From: Kingdonia uniflora
Taxonomy: Eukaryota > Streptophyta > Magnoliopsida > Ranunculales > Circaeasteraceae
Length of the DNA: 64,000 nucleotides
Direction of reading: 5' to 3'
Assembly (NCBI GenBank): GCA_014058105.1
Contig: JACGCM010001659.1
Location: forward strand, 4,278,001-4,342,000
This document shows positions 53,767-64,000 of this stretch, in pieces. The notes under the pieces are model-generated. The model saw only the letters and a program-made list of their open reading frames with translations, did not search any database and was not told the origin of the DNA. Positions within the stretch are counted from its first letter, which is position 1; the number at the start of each line of letters is the position of its first letter. Made by a program: the position numbers and the translations under genes.

Positions 53767-56700
53767 CTCTCCTGAGGCTTTCACTGCTAGCTGCGAACTT
53801 GCTCTCTAAATCAACCTCCCCCACAGCTCCAGCAGCAGCTCGCAACTAAAAACGCAACATATGACAAGAAATTGCAATAAATATTATAAATTACCAAAGT
53901 TCACTTTTTAGAATTAAAATTGTTGCTTATATTCCCTACATAAAAAGAGAGCATAAAAAGTGTTATCACTATACCTGATTTATGAACTCATCGAGTCTTC
54001 TAGAGAGTCGTATAATACTACCCTCAAATATATCAGTCATTTCTATAACCTCTGCAAATGTTGCACCCTAAAGGAAAAAAAGAAAAAAAAAAGAGGTAAA
54101 GATAGATACAAGAAGCCCCAGCAGCAATTGACAAAGCAAAGAATTATAGTACTCTCCAGATAAACTGCAAGAAACAACACCCGATGTGCTTGTTTAAGAC
54201 TATGTATGTGCATATGTGTATTCCTGAGATGAACTGCAAATGGATATAAGGAGGATTTGGAAATAAATTTGACATTTCACGAAGCTGTTAAGTGCTTAAT
54301 ACATACCAACCTACTAGGAAGAAGAAAACACAATACTCTTTCAGGTCTTATTATTTCAGACATCATCTTCTTCTCGAGTTGGGCTATAAGAAGTATTAGT
54401 TTATAATACTCAACCAATTCCTCCTATAAATTGAAGAAAAACTTTCTTGAATATGCAATTCCAAAGAGTGAACACATTTAACTATTATAATTAAGCGAGG
54501 CTTACCTCCCCAGAGGCATCAAGCATAGCAGCTTCTTTTTCGAGCTTTAAAACCCATTCCCCTATATCAAGTAAAGTCTACACATAATACAAAAAAGTAA
54601 TGATCAGATAGTACATAAGTACAAAGAAACTGTTGATAAATGTCATAAAGGGGTAAAGACGTACCTTTTCATACTGAAACTGGTGAAAAGAGTTCCTGAT
54701 AACATGTTCAACAGTAAATTAGCCCTCGGTGCGATACATCAAGTTCAAAATTGAGTAGTAGCTAAGTCGAAATGTACTGATTAGAGGGGTGGGTTTGCCT
54801 AAGACCATATCCTTGAGAGTATTCATCTCCATCTGCTCATCAATTATTATGATACAAATACCCCGTTCATCTTTGCCACGGCGATCTGCTCTGCCACTCA
54901 TCTATCCATGAGACAATAAAAACATAAAGAGATTAAAAACTAACACCTGATCCATCAAACGTACTAGCAAGTAGCAATGCAAAAATTATCGGTTACCTGG
55001 ATATATTCACCAGATCCAATAATTCGATGACTATCACCATCCCATTTCCTAACAAATGTGAATAGAATAGTTTTTACAGGCATGTTTAAACCCATTGCAA
55101 ACTGCCAAATTTGTAAAGCGAAAAGAAGTTAAACAAAATAAAAAGAGCTTCAACAAAATAAAGCTAAAATAAAGAAGTGATTTTCATTATGAACTCACTG
55201 TTTCAGTTGCAAAAAGTGCCTTTACAATGCCTTCTTGAAATAGAAGCTCCGCCACTTCTTTGATTATTCGAAGAAGACCTGAATGATGCACAGCAATACC
55301 TTGCTGAAAAGCGGAAGCATTAATTCAATAGTAGGCAAGTTTTTGTCCTCTTCGTTCAAGTAAAGGATTGCATTTTCATAAATTGGTTTGAAAACATCCT
55401 TCTCATTTTCAGTATTAAAATTGAGCTTTGACATTGGCATCGCATGCCATTCGCATTCTCTTCTACTGAAGCTGTAAATGATAACAGGCTGGAATTTATG
55501 TTCCATGATCATCTGAAGTAATAAATGTTCCAAATCAGCTCTTTATTGTGAATAATTTGCGGGTAAAGAAACTAAATTATCTACGCTTATTAAACATGGA
55601 GAAGAAGGGAAAAAAGGAATAGTTCACAATGTAAAAATGTAGCAGAAGAGGACATCCCATTAGATAACTAAACAACCAAAGTACTAATATATCTCATTAA
55701 TTAGAAGGTTGCCATCTCATCAACATGAATAGCAACGCTAATTTCAAGACCGAATAATGGTATTAGTTCAACATCTCATCTCTACAAAACATACTTTTAT
55801 GCAGAAGTCCTGCTAAGAACAAATAACATCTGTAATTTCTATAAGGCCACCAATAATTTCCCGGTGGAAGAAAACTGTAAAATTTATCAGTGACCAAACA
55901 GCCCAAGTAAACCATTCAGAAAATAAGAGGAAGTTAAAGTCCTCAAGAAAAGCTTTAGGACCTTATATGATAAGATGACGATAACCGGCTTAGTTTTATT
56001 AGTTTTAGATGAAGTTGATATGAGGTAGGCACAAGGACTCTTCCAACTCAAGAAACTTATTAGGACACTGATTTCCACCTTCCAAAACATCACATAATTT
56101 TCTATGCGCGTGGTCATGCAGTGCAAACTTTTACTGAAGTGCCGACAATTTACAAATGCCAATAGTAAGACTAAACAAGGTTACACTTGGTCATAAATTG
56201 ACATTAGATCAGTCACTACTGTATATCAAGTTAATGGCCCCCAACACCCAAGAGAAAAAGTATGAAGCAATTTTTTAATGAAACTATTCATTGATCATAA
56301 AGATGGTCTTGAGACATGCCTGTAGTTATAAGAAACTACAGCGAGAAGAATATATCATAGACCAGCATACAACAACAACAACAACAAAAATCTATGTAGA
56401 TTACAAGTATAAAAGTAATAAAAGAATGGCGATGTTGATATAAAATATACCTTCACAATCTTGTATGTCAGAACCACCAGAGGATGTCCTATTCTTCGTA
56501 ATTCTGCCGTTAGAATTGGCATTCCAGCGCTTATTCCCATCGCCCTGCTTCTTCTGCTTGGCGAATGTGTCTTGCAACTTTACAAAACCATCTTCCTTAA
56601 ACTGCTCGTTCTCATCTACAACAAGATGTAATCCTGACCCACCTACAGGAAACACATAATGCTGCAGCAGTATAGGCCGGAAATCTGTATAAACTACGTG

Positions 56701-57413
56701 GCAAAAACCATAATCCAGTTGCATTTGACATCGTTGCCGAAAGAAAAACCATTTTAATAACTGAGGGCAAAAATATTATACTCTTCCCAAACAACCACTC
56801 TTTCACGATCCTTCATATAATGGATTTCATCAAATATAACCCGTGCCACTTCCTTAAACATTTCAGAACCCCTATAAAGCATCCCACGAAGAATCTCCAT
56901 TTTCATAGCCAAGCAAATAGCATTTGGCGATATAGTGACATCACCCATCATTAATCCCACATCAGAGAACTCTTGGGTTAGTTCCCGATACTTCTGATTA
57001 CTCAACACTTTTAATGGCGACGTCTAAAAGACACATTGCTTATCTCTTAATGCCATTGCAATAGCGTACTCAGCCACACCAGTTTTACCAGCCGATGTAT
57101 GAGCTGATTCTAATACCGACTCATTTCTTTCCAGGCACGCGGCAGATACTTGTCGAAACAGGTCAAGGTTAAATGGGTACGACTTCGCCTCTGTGCCATT
57201 GAAAATAGGATTCGATAGAGTCCCATGAATAGACTCATCTTTACTGGATGCATACCCAGTAGGAACAACAACCTCATGAACACTAATTCAAACCAGATTC
57301 GGCTGCTGCTTTTGTTCTGATTCAGAATTTAGGGTAACTGAAGAGTTTTGTTCCGATGTCACGTCTAAATCCTCCTGTACTTTTCGCTTTCCCAACACCT
57401 GTGATTCTTCCAT
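53767..57413 (-). pseudogene. HEN2: HEN2-like DExH RNA helicase, captured gene with introns
   Basis: Ten GT-AG exons can be placed in all; eight lie here: 57413-56451, 55512-55199, 55101-54997, 54901-54665, 54577-54506, 54423-54307, 54067-53975 and 53845-53767. Motifs: AHTSAGKT (motif I), [15 protein letters not shown] (Ia), [14 protein letters not shown] (DEIH), VFLSATMSNAT (III), [36 protein letters not shown] (V) and MSGRADRRG (VI, G changed to D). HEN2/DExH10 is the nucleoplasmic MTR4-type helicase of the nuclear exosome. EMTDIFEGSIIRLSRRLDEF and VGEVDLESKFAASSESLRRG favour HEN2 over MTR4. At least two stops and several frameshifts (near 56750, 56700, 56460, 55315) break it. The KOW/arch exons are displaced to 58000-58517. 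Confidence 0.85.
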
Positions 57414-57999
57414 AATCACCTTTTACTCCCTAAACTACTAACTCTGTTAAACCCTAAATCAACAGTGTGTTAGATGATGTTGGTAAAATAAATCCAATCT
57501 TATAAACCCTAATTTGAGCTCTACTAGTATAAAAAGGGTTTATCTTATGTGTGTGTTTGGGGATTGAGTGTTAGGGTTTATCTTATATAGAGCAACCCAT
57601 GTTTACAATAAGGTGAAATTAAATTAGGTCTTGAATCTATCTAACCTTTGAAGTTCAATTTGCTGAAGATCTGAGTTTCCACAAAACCATAGTTTGCAAT
57701 TTCAGAAGAGATTCGAAAACCTTAATTTAAAGACAGCGGGAAATGATTTGGCTTTTTAAAATTTTGGGTGGCGCGAGAATGCAAAAAAATAATACAATTA
57801 TGTGCGAAAATTATACCGTTAAGAAAAGTAATCCCTCTAATTGTTTTGTTTTCCTAACCCACTCAATTATACCGTTAAGCAAGTGCACTACATCACATTG
57901 ACAACGGTCACTAGGTACTATATTTATACACTTAATGTCAATAAAAAGTAATTAATAGGATAAAAACACATAGCTTTTGGAATCAAAAGTGATGTATAC
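57414..57999 (-). other. Presumed captured 5' leader of the HEN2-like copy
   Basis: No ORF. The minus strand upstream of ATG 57413 is an unremarkable AT-rich stretch that could be promoter, 5' UTR and 5' UTR intron of the donor gene. It separates the start exon from the misplaced arch-domain exons, which lie further upstream. Confidence 0.4.
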
Positions 58000-58517
58000 C
58001 TTTACAGGATTAAGCTTTGGGAAACCTTGCGGAAAACGTGTCTCCAGCTCCTGTACTGACAACAAAATGCTATGTCTTTCTTCCATGGGACGTAAATTAG
58101 ATGGGACATTTATTCTTATTTTGCTGAGAGTGAAGATGAGGGGCAGCTGAACTGGAACCTAAAGCAGATGAAAAAGATATATAGGATATTCGGCCAACTC
58201 TGCACTATTTTAACATGTAATGAAAGATGCTCAAATGTTAATTGCCAAATAGGCTGACCATTGAAAAAAGATGATATTTTACAACACTTCAACTTACCAC
58301 ATGCATTTCACCCTTTTCTTCGGAAGAGGGTGGGCATGGTCTTGGGCGGGAACCGTTCTCACTTGAACCAGGAGAACAATGGAGCAAAGTATCCACTATA
58401 TAGGCACTACCACGTTTAGCGGATAGCGCCGAAGGAAAATTTCCCAGTGCTGCTGGGGGATTTCTTCACCACATTAACTACTACCCCCCAGCCCCAGTCA
58501 GTACCACCATCACGTAC
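58000..58517 (-). pseudogene. HEN2: HEN2-like KOW/arch exons, misplaced upstream of the start codon
   Basis: Two exons on the minus strand: 58517-58298 reads VRDGGTDWGWGVVVNVVKKS, followed by frame breaks, and ends at GTAAGT. 58158-58000 reads VPVQLPLIFTLSKIRINVPS and LETRFPQGFPKLNPVK, ending at GTATAC. In HEN2 and MTR4 these blocks follow the helicase core (after RPERVLCFL) and belong to the arch/KOW insert. Here they precede the start codon. The rest of the arch (about 250 residues before GATFAEV) was not found. The splice boundaries are intact, so the piece came from genomic DNA. Confidence 0.8.
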
Positions 58518-59066
58518 CTTAAATTGCAATTGTCAATCAATGTCAGCATTAGAAGAAATCACATCATCTAAATACAAACTAACCAAGCATTATAACCCTC
58601 CACCAAAGATGCAAGTTAAAATGAAGAGAGAACTTACTTAGGGTATGACATCTGGGATTTTAGATGAAGAACTTCGATTTTACCATCGATTTCTCATTAA
58701 GAGAGAGAGAGGAGGAGGTGAGTACCTCAATTGTAGTTATGGCAGGGAGGATTCTTGGGAGAAAGATGGATTCATGGAGAAAGAGAAAAGACAAAGTGGT
58801 GCTGAGAGATGGTATTTTGGGTGAATTGGGAACCAATTTCATTTAGAAGCCAAATTTAAAACAATGATAGATAAAAGAGTCGATAAAATGTTTATCTACG
58901 ACAGTTTAAAGCGTCGAGATTCAAATATGCACTTTTAATGGAATACGACATATTTTTCTAATTTGTGTCATTTGTATATGTTGTAAATATGGTTGGTTTT
59001 GCGACACATATAACAGTCGTTAATGGTTACGCACAAATGTTGCTAATAAACAGTTTTCATGCAGTG
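58518..59066. other. CACTA right interior and subterminal region
   Basis: 58518-58870 has open frames on both strands (58664-58846 plus, 58842-58660 minus) but no recognisable domain; they overlap and at most one can be real. 58870-59040 carries ACGAC/GTCG-type subterminal motifs and reads into the right TIR. Confidence 0.45.
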
Positions 59067-59069
59067 TCA

Positions 59070-61816
59070 ATAGGCTGGCAAATATTGGATAAATGGCATT
59101 TTTAGAGTCAAATACATTATCATCAAATATAACAAGAGAACAATAAACCTTTACCTTACCCCAATCAGATGGATCAACTATTAGATAAATTTCTTTTTTG
59201 TATGTTTTAACATATGATGAAACTCTGTGATAAGGACTGCAATACCTATAAAAAAAATCATGGTAAACCATCAATATACTCAAGTAAACCAAGATTTAGA
59301 AGTTAAAAAAAACTAATTGGTAAATGCATCAAGTACTTACTCAATCCAAGATACTCTGAATTTCATCAATATACTCACTACATACACACATGGCAGACCA
59401 GTCACTTGCCACTGATGACAATCACATTCATGTTTTTTTATGTTAACTCTCCACCTTTTACCATTGGCCCCAATTGCAACATGACAACCATCACCAGTAC
59501 CTTCTAGGTGATATTGTCCATAGAATGTCTCCATTTTGGCAATGTGTTCCTCAGCTCTAGGCACTAAACCTGATAAAATGTACGACACCCATGCACATTT
59601 TAAAATATATATACTAAAAGCATTAAAAAACATATTTGACAAGTTGTCAATATCATACCATCTTGGTTCCACTCAGCAACCTTATTTCTTCGGTCATACA
59701 TCAGCTTTATCATCATCGAATTTAATTTCTCTAAGGCTCTATAAGACCTATAAGAGATATTATAGTGAAGTCAAAATGTTATGTGCTCACATTTATCAGC
59801 GACCCTATAAGACCCTTTTGTTATGTGCTCACATTTGGCAGTGAAGTCAAAATGTGACCTTGCCCAGTGTTCAAATGGTTCCTTAACCAACCAATCATAT
59901 GCTTCGGGGTTGTCAACTTTAAGTTTGTCTAGCTTCTTTTGTTTTTCAGTTTGCTTCCAAGCTTTTGCTGCCCCCCATACTAGGCTCTCCAAATGTGTTC
60001 TTTTGTAGTATTTTTTCATATTCTTGTGCATATGTCTAATACAAAATCTATGGTTTGCATTAGGAAATACTTCAGCAACAACACCTATAAGACCCTTCTG
60101 TCTGTTGCTGATAAATGTTAACTTGCTTTTATGGTGATTCAGATAAGGCTCTATCTTTTACAGAAAATTAGACCATGTTTCATAACATTCAGATCTACAT
60201 AGGTACACTACTATTGGGAATAATCCATTATTAGCATTTAGTTTAATTATAGATTGACACACTCCACCATAGTTCCCCTTAAAAAAAACCATCCTGATCA
60301 TGGATTGGTCTGCAACCATTCACAAACCCATCAAAAGAGGCCTTGTAAGCAACACAAGTTCTCATCAACATATTGGTTTCAACATCCTTGCTACTCCTAG
60401 CTAAACTTCCAGGGTTTGCACTCAATATCTGTCTACATAACTCTGGCTGCACCACATACCCATCATCAAATGAACCTAGAATTCTTTCCATGTAAATAGT
60501 CCATGCATTCCATGCTGTATAGTATGAGATGTCTAACCCTATTTTACAAGTATCAGTTCTATCACATCAACAGGCCTGGTAGACCTAATTATTTTCATTG
60601 TGTGTTCAGCTTCATTTGCCACCCAACCAACATGATCCAACTTGCTTGATGTCTTACGCTTTCCTTTCCAAATATGCTTCAAAACACTTTCTTGAATATG
60701 TGTCCAACAGGGGTAATTCTGGCATAAAATAGCCAATTACATGTTTTTGACTCAACACAGATGAATCTAAGCCTATAGCCCTCATTCTTAATTTGATGGT
60801 ACTCAACCTTATTAACTATTGACCACCTCCTAATATAGGCCCTTGCAACATGTATTGTAGGCCACTCCATCTCACGTACCAAATCTTCAACCAATTGATG
60901 AGGATTCCCAATATTCACATCATTCTCTTCATTTGCAAAAATATTTTTAGTTTCTTGTACAAAATTTATAAACTCCACATCAACCTTGCCTATATCTTAT
61001 TGAGTAGGTCCTTCATCACCATCCAATGAGGTGTTAGTAGAGTAATAGCCATTTTTAGCATTTAAGTTATCAGGGTCAATTTCAGCCCAGTTATTCACAC
61101 CAGTTTGATTGTTCCCACCTCCACCACCAACTCCATCATTCACACCTACATTCTCACCCACATCTTCATCCAGTATTATGACATCATCCTCACTATCATA
61201 CAACATAGGTAGGTGTATCATCTAGAGTTTCCTCTGGTAATTTACTTTATGTAGCTCTTTTTCTTTTTAATACACCACTTGAACTACCTTTTCTCTTAGA
61301 TTTTGCTTGAATTTTTTCCTTGGGTTCCACTGATGCTTTTTTCTTTGGTGTAGGAGTAGGCTTCTTTGGTATAGGTGAAGGCTTTTTTGGTATAGGTGTA
61401 GGTGTAGGCTTCTTTGCCCTCCTTTTAGGTGTAGCAACTTTGGGTCTACCAGTAGGCTGAACATTATTAACATTCTTACCAAATTGGGTACCCAAAACAG
61501 GTGCAGGAGTATAATTAAAAATTAGTGTGGTATACTCAGGTTGAGTAGGTGGAGCAGGTCCATCTACAATTGTTATTCCCTCAGGGTATTGTTGACTAGA
61601 CTAACCAGATTTTAAGTTAACATAGGATTGAGTTAAAGGTTGTGCAGGTCCATTGCTATTTAAGTAGAATTGTATGTCCCCTACCACCTCTACATCACTA
61701 TACCTCCACAAATATAATAGATCTGAATCCTCCTTCACATCAGCAATTTTACCATAATGTATTGTATTCAAATCAAACACAGTCCCAGGGGGTATAGAAG
61801 AGTTCAAATCAGCCAT
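59070..61816 (-). pseudogene. MuDR-type MULE transposase, main part
   Basis: Starts MADLNSSIPPGTVFDLN (ATG 61816), then a Lys/Pro-rich linker with PKKPTPTP repeats, acidic and Gly-rich segments, and the MuDR N-terminal DNA-binding domain (VEYHQIKNEGYRLRFICVES). The transposase domain begins near CRPIHDQDGFFFKGNYGG (first Asp of DDE). It continues FISNRQKGLIG, where the second catalytic Asp of SDRQKG is Asn, and NHRFCIRHMHKNMKKY. A SWIM finger follows an intron: CDCHQWQVTGLPCVYV, with the final His replaced by Tyr. An exon near 59247-59155 reads YCSPYHRVSSYVKTYKKEIY. Many stops. The CACTA element interrupts its last intron/exon junction. Confidence 0.85.
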
Positions 61817-62516
61817 GGTAGAAAAAACATAGTCTGCAAATATATGTAAGAAAACCTATCCCCGTCCACTGTGCCAAATTTTTCTACCTTTCTTCCATCA
61901 TTCAAGTCATGTGTGAACCCTAAACCGTCCCTAGGTTATGTCCAATTACCCCCCCCCCCCCCCCAATGTAGTATCACATTTTTCACATTGTCATCCCTGT
62001 AACAAAATAATATATATAAACACATTCACATTTAAAACTGCCCCCAATTTCACATACAACCAAAAGGAATATTTGGGTTTCATAATGTCATCTCATAAAC
62101 AAACACCACAATACAAATTAAATAAAAACCATGTAAATTGGAGAATGAAAATGTTAAAAAAAAAACTTAATTAATTCAATAAACATAATTTTTTAAAATT
62201 CCCAATCCCCAAACAGTAAAATATAAAGAGACAATTAGGGCTTCAAATAAAGCCAATACCTCTAATCATGTGCAAAATAAAGATAAAAAGAGTGAGATAT
62301 AGCACTCACATTGCAGAAGCACAAGGTGAGTGTGATATCTATTACACTTGAGCAGAGAGAAAGAGGGAGAGAGATCGAGATATTAATGGAGAAATTTACA
62401 GGCAAAAATTAATGAGAGAGAGAGAGGGGTTGTAATGAAAGAGAGAGTTGTAATGAGAGAGAGAGAGTGGGAAAGAAGTTGAAGTTCGTGCCCAGAAAGT
62501 GAGTACCCGGTAACTT
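61817..62516. other. MULE transposase leader
   Basis: No ORF of note. A run of 16 C at about 61951-61966 and a GA-rich microsatellite zone (62335-62475) are present. On the minus strand the latter is CT-rich leader between the TIR and the transposase start, mirroring the CT-rich leader of the GRF gene at the other end. Confidence 0.5.
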
Positions 62517-62713
62517 AGGCTGTTGTCTCATGTGCATTGCACGCGAGGGCAAAGTTGAAACTTCACCTAAATAAGACCAGTCAAAGAGCAGCCAACGCAA
62601 GTCAAGCATGTTTTGGGGTCCATCCTCAAATTTAGGCCAACAGTGGGGGGCAAGTGTGATTTCATGTGGAATAATGGGGGGCAAGAGCAAATTTTCTCAA
62701 GAAAAAATCTTTC
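62517..62713 (-). repeat. Right TIR of the MULE
   Basis: Inverted match to 49803-49993, roughly 80-85 percent by eye, including GTTTTGGGGTCCATCCTC and CTTCACCTAAATAAGACCAGTC. It probably contains the transposase promoter. Confidence 0.85.
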
Positions 62714-63515
62714 ACATGCTACTAGAAAACCTTATATAAAGGGCTCTAAGGTTAAAAAAAAAACCACATCAATGTTACATTCCCTTCCATTCTAGAATTC
62801 TCGAAAATGCTAAATTATTGGACAGCTTTCATAATCATTAATATTATTTTAGATGCCAAAACAGTTGACAACTTTCGAGCTCAAAAGCGCCAAAATAGGT
62901 TTTTTTTAAGTTTAAAACTTCATTCTTGGAGGATTTCATGGAGTAATAACGAGGCTGATTTGTGAAAAAAAAGATCGAAACCTATAAACTCAATAAGTTA
63001 AATCGAAACCCCAAATCCCCATTGTGTTTATTTCTCGAAATCAATGTTTCAATTTCTTTGCAAAAAGCTTCAAATCTGCCAAAGTAATAGTAGTAGTAGA
63101 GTTTTGAATGTTTGTTTTTTTCAAACCTAATCTTTCAAAACCAACTCAGAATCCCCAAATGAGGATTCACCCACTGTTTCTTACCTCATAAACTCGTGTG
63201 GATTGTCGTTAGAATCGGCCAATTCAGTGGCAAAGAAGATCAACATTAGGTCCACAGAGAATGCAGACTCTGTAATTAAGCTATTCAGAATAGAAGGATT
63301 TAAGGATACTTAGAATGTGAAACTCGTCACCAAGTTACCATCAATGCTTTATTGCAATTCAGACAAAATCCTTCCAAACTCAACTGGGCTTGGATAGAGC
63401 TGGGTGTTACTAATTTTTTATTATTTTTTTGCTATGGGTATATATATAAGAAGAAAAATCTATAAAAGAAAGTGGGGGTGCCGGGTACCCCTTAACCCCC
63501 TCTAATCCACCCCTG
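62714..63515. other. Intergenic stretch without recognised features
   Basis: AT-rich DNA. I see no ORF above background, no tRNA and no terminal repeats. The last 40 bases (GGTGCCGGGTACCCCTTAACC) are less AT-rich. A few short open stretches with splice-like sites may be decayed host sequence. Confidence 0.4.
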
Positions 63516-63661
63516 AATGTACGTACGCGTTGCAAAACCCTAATTTATTATAGACTACGCTTTGTAGAAGAGTTACATTTCGTGCAACCCTTATAGCTAT
63601 GAATTTGCATGAACCTATAAACTTCCATTTTGTCATAGCTTGTTGCATGATTTCCTCCAAA
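63516..63661 (+). repeat. Second copy of the 150-bp dispersed segment
   Basis: Matches 25609-25757 in the same orientation from AATGTACGTACGCGTTGC to GATTTCCTCCAAA. The match stops exactly where the CACTA terminus begins, while the left copy continues. Confidence 0.7.
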
Positions 63662-64000
63662 CACTACGTAAAAACGTGTAAATACTAACACTTTTGGATA
63701 GTAATTTACGACTTGGCGCATGTGTCATACTTTGAATAAAAAATACGACTTCCATTAGAAGTCGCAATTTTAGAACCCCCATCGTTTTAATTTTTTTCCT
63801 TCTTATTTATGTCTTAAAATATATGACTGTTTAAGGAGTTGTAAAACTCTTCTAATTTAGACACTTGATCAAGTCGCTTTATTTGATTAGAAATATGCAA
63901 CTTTAATCTTTCTCCCCAAAAACAAACTCTATTAATTCCCCGCTCAAATTAAACGATGAGAGAACCAATATACCCGCGCAAATCTAAAATCAGGATCCAA
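63662..64000 (+). mobile_element. Left end of another CACTA element (cut by the window edge)
   Basis: CACTACGTAAAAACGTG is close to the left TIR of the CACTA element at 52750 (CACTACGTGAAAAACGG). Subterminal ACGACTT/AAGTCG motifs follow (TTACGACTTGG, ACGACTTCCATTAGAAGTCG). The interruption of the dispersed 150-bp segment right at this point supports it being an insertion end. The other end is outside the window. Confidence 0.65.

Larger units (their letters stand above)
52750..59066. mobile_element. CACTA element carrying HEN2-type gene fragments (Pack-CACTA)
   Basis: The left end is CACTACGTGAAAAACGGC and the right end is ...GTTTTCATGCAGTG, whose complement CACTGCATGAAAACTG aligns with the left. 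A perfect 3-bp duplication TCA flanks it (52747-52749 and 59067-59069). Both subterminal regions (52770-53060 and 58870-59040) are rich in short ACGAC/GTCGT motifs, as CACTA elements usually are. No transposase was found inside, so it is non-autonomous. It carries an intron-containing, rearranged HEN2-like gene. It sits in the MULE transposase gene. Confidence 0.88.
49803..62713. mobile_element. Mutator-like element (MULE) with two convergent genes
   Basis: Long terminal inverted repeats (49803-49993 and 62517-62713) frame a plus-strand zinc-knuckle/GRF gene and a minus-strand MuDR-type transposase gene, the general plan of maize MuDR. The outermost bases pair as GAAAACATTTATTTGA/GAAAGATTTTTTCTTGA. 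The candidate 9-bp duplication is imperfect (TATCTTTCG and AATCTTTCA), and exact ends could move by a few bases. Without the nested CACTA element it would be about 6.6 kb. It is decayed: both genes carry stops. Confidence 0.82.

Noticed and set aside
53767..57413. Functional host RNA helicase gene
   Set aside because: Stops, frameshifts, a changed motif VI, missing arch exons, permuted order and the surrounding CACTA ends show it is a captured fragment.
58660..58846. Overlapping 60-codon ORFs on both strands in the CACTA interior
   Set aside because: No domain, no splice context and mutual overlap; left as unassigned sequence.
61951..61966. Run of 16 C
   Set aside because: A homopolymer of this kind is likely slippage or sequencing uncertainty and has no supported function.

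Overview
The window is repeat-dense nuclear DNA from a flowering plant, probably a eudicot. It holds Ty3/gypsy (Tat, Athila and chromovirus types) and Ty1/copia (SIRE-like) LTR retrotransposons, a Mutator-like element, a CACTA element, and fragments of two plant gene families (neprosin and the HEN2 RNA helicase). Nearly all coding sequence is broken by stops and frameshifts. No bacterial, organellar or CRISPR signature was seen. The only long uninterrupted non-repeat ORF is a predicted four-helix membrane protein at 33100-33939 (+). || Layout. 1-6650: the 3' part of a Tat-like element, with the end of its integrase, about 150-bp tandem repeats, and a decayed coiled-coil gene on the opposite strand. 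6658-8802: an internally deleted chromovirus with TSD TGTGT. 8808-19376: an Athila-type element (gag, protease, RT) split inside RT by a 6.9-kb chromovirus (12035-18925, TSD ATCGT), which itself carries a solo LTR in gag (13606-14721, TSD CAAGG). 19377-20450: inverted scraps of the Tat non-coding region and of an Athila LTR. 20450-25602: a second Athila element running from RT to its 3' LTR. 26788-32683: a copia element that has lost all of pol (TSD GCGCT/GCACT). 33100-33939: the membrane-protein ORF. 34431-49108 (minus): a neprosin-family gene broken by a 0.9-kb MULE-type MITE in an intron and by a complete 10.6-kb copia element in an exon (37561-48188, perfect TSD GGTTT). 49803-62713: a two-gene MULE with long TIRs. 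Its transposase gene is split by a 6.3-kb CACTA element (52750-59066, TSD TCA) that carries a genomic, intron-containing and exon-permuted copy of a HEN2-type RNA helicase. 63516-63661 repeats 25609-25757, and another CACTA end begins at 63662 and runs off the window. || How the parts relate. The insertions give a relative order: Athila, then chromovirus, then solo LTR; neprosin gene, then copia; MULE, then CACTA. The MULE has the MuDR plan, with two convergent genes driven from the TIRs, but the second gene encodes a zinc-knuckle/GRF-finger protein. The LTRs of the chromoviruses and of the SIRE-like copia, and an internal promoter in front of an extra ORF in that copia, all carry clusters of the palindrome TCGTTCGAACGA just upstream of a TATA-like box. 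This sharing across two superfamilies, the permuted HEN2 capture and the GRF gene of the MULE are the most interesting observations.
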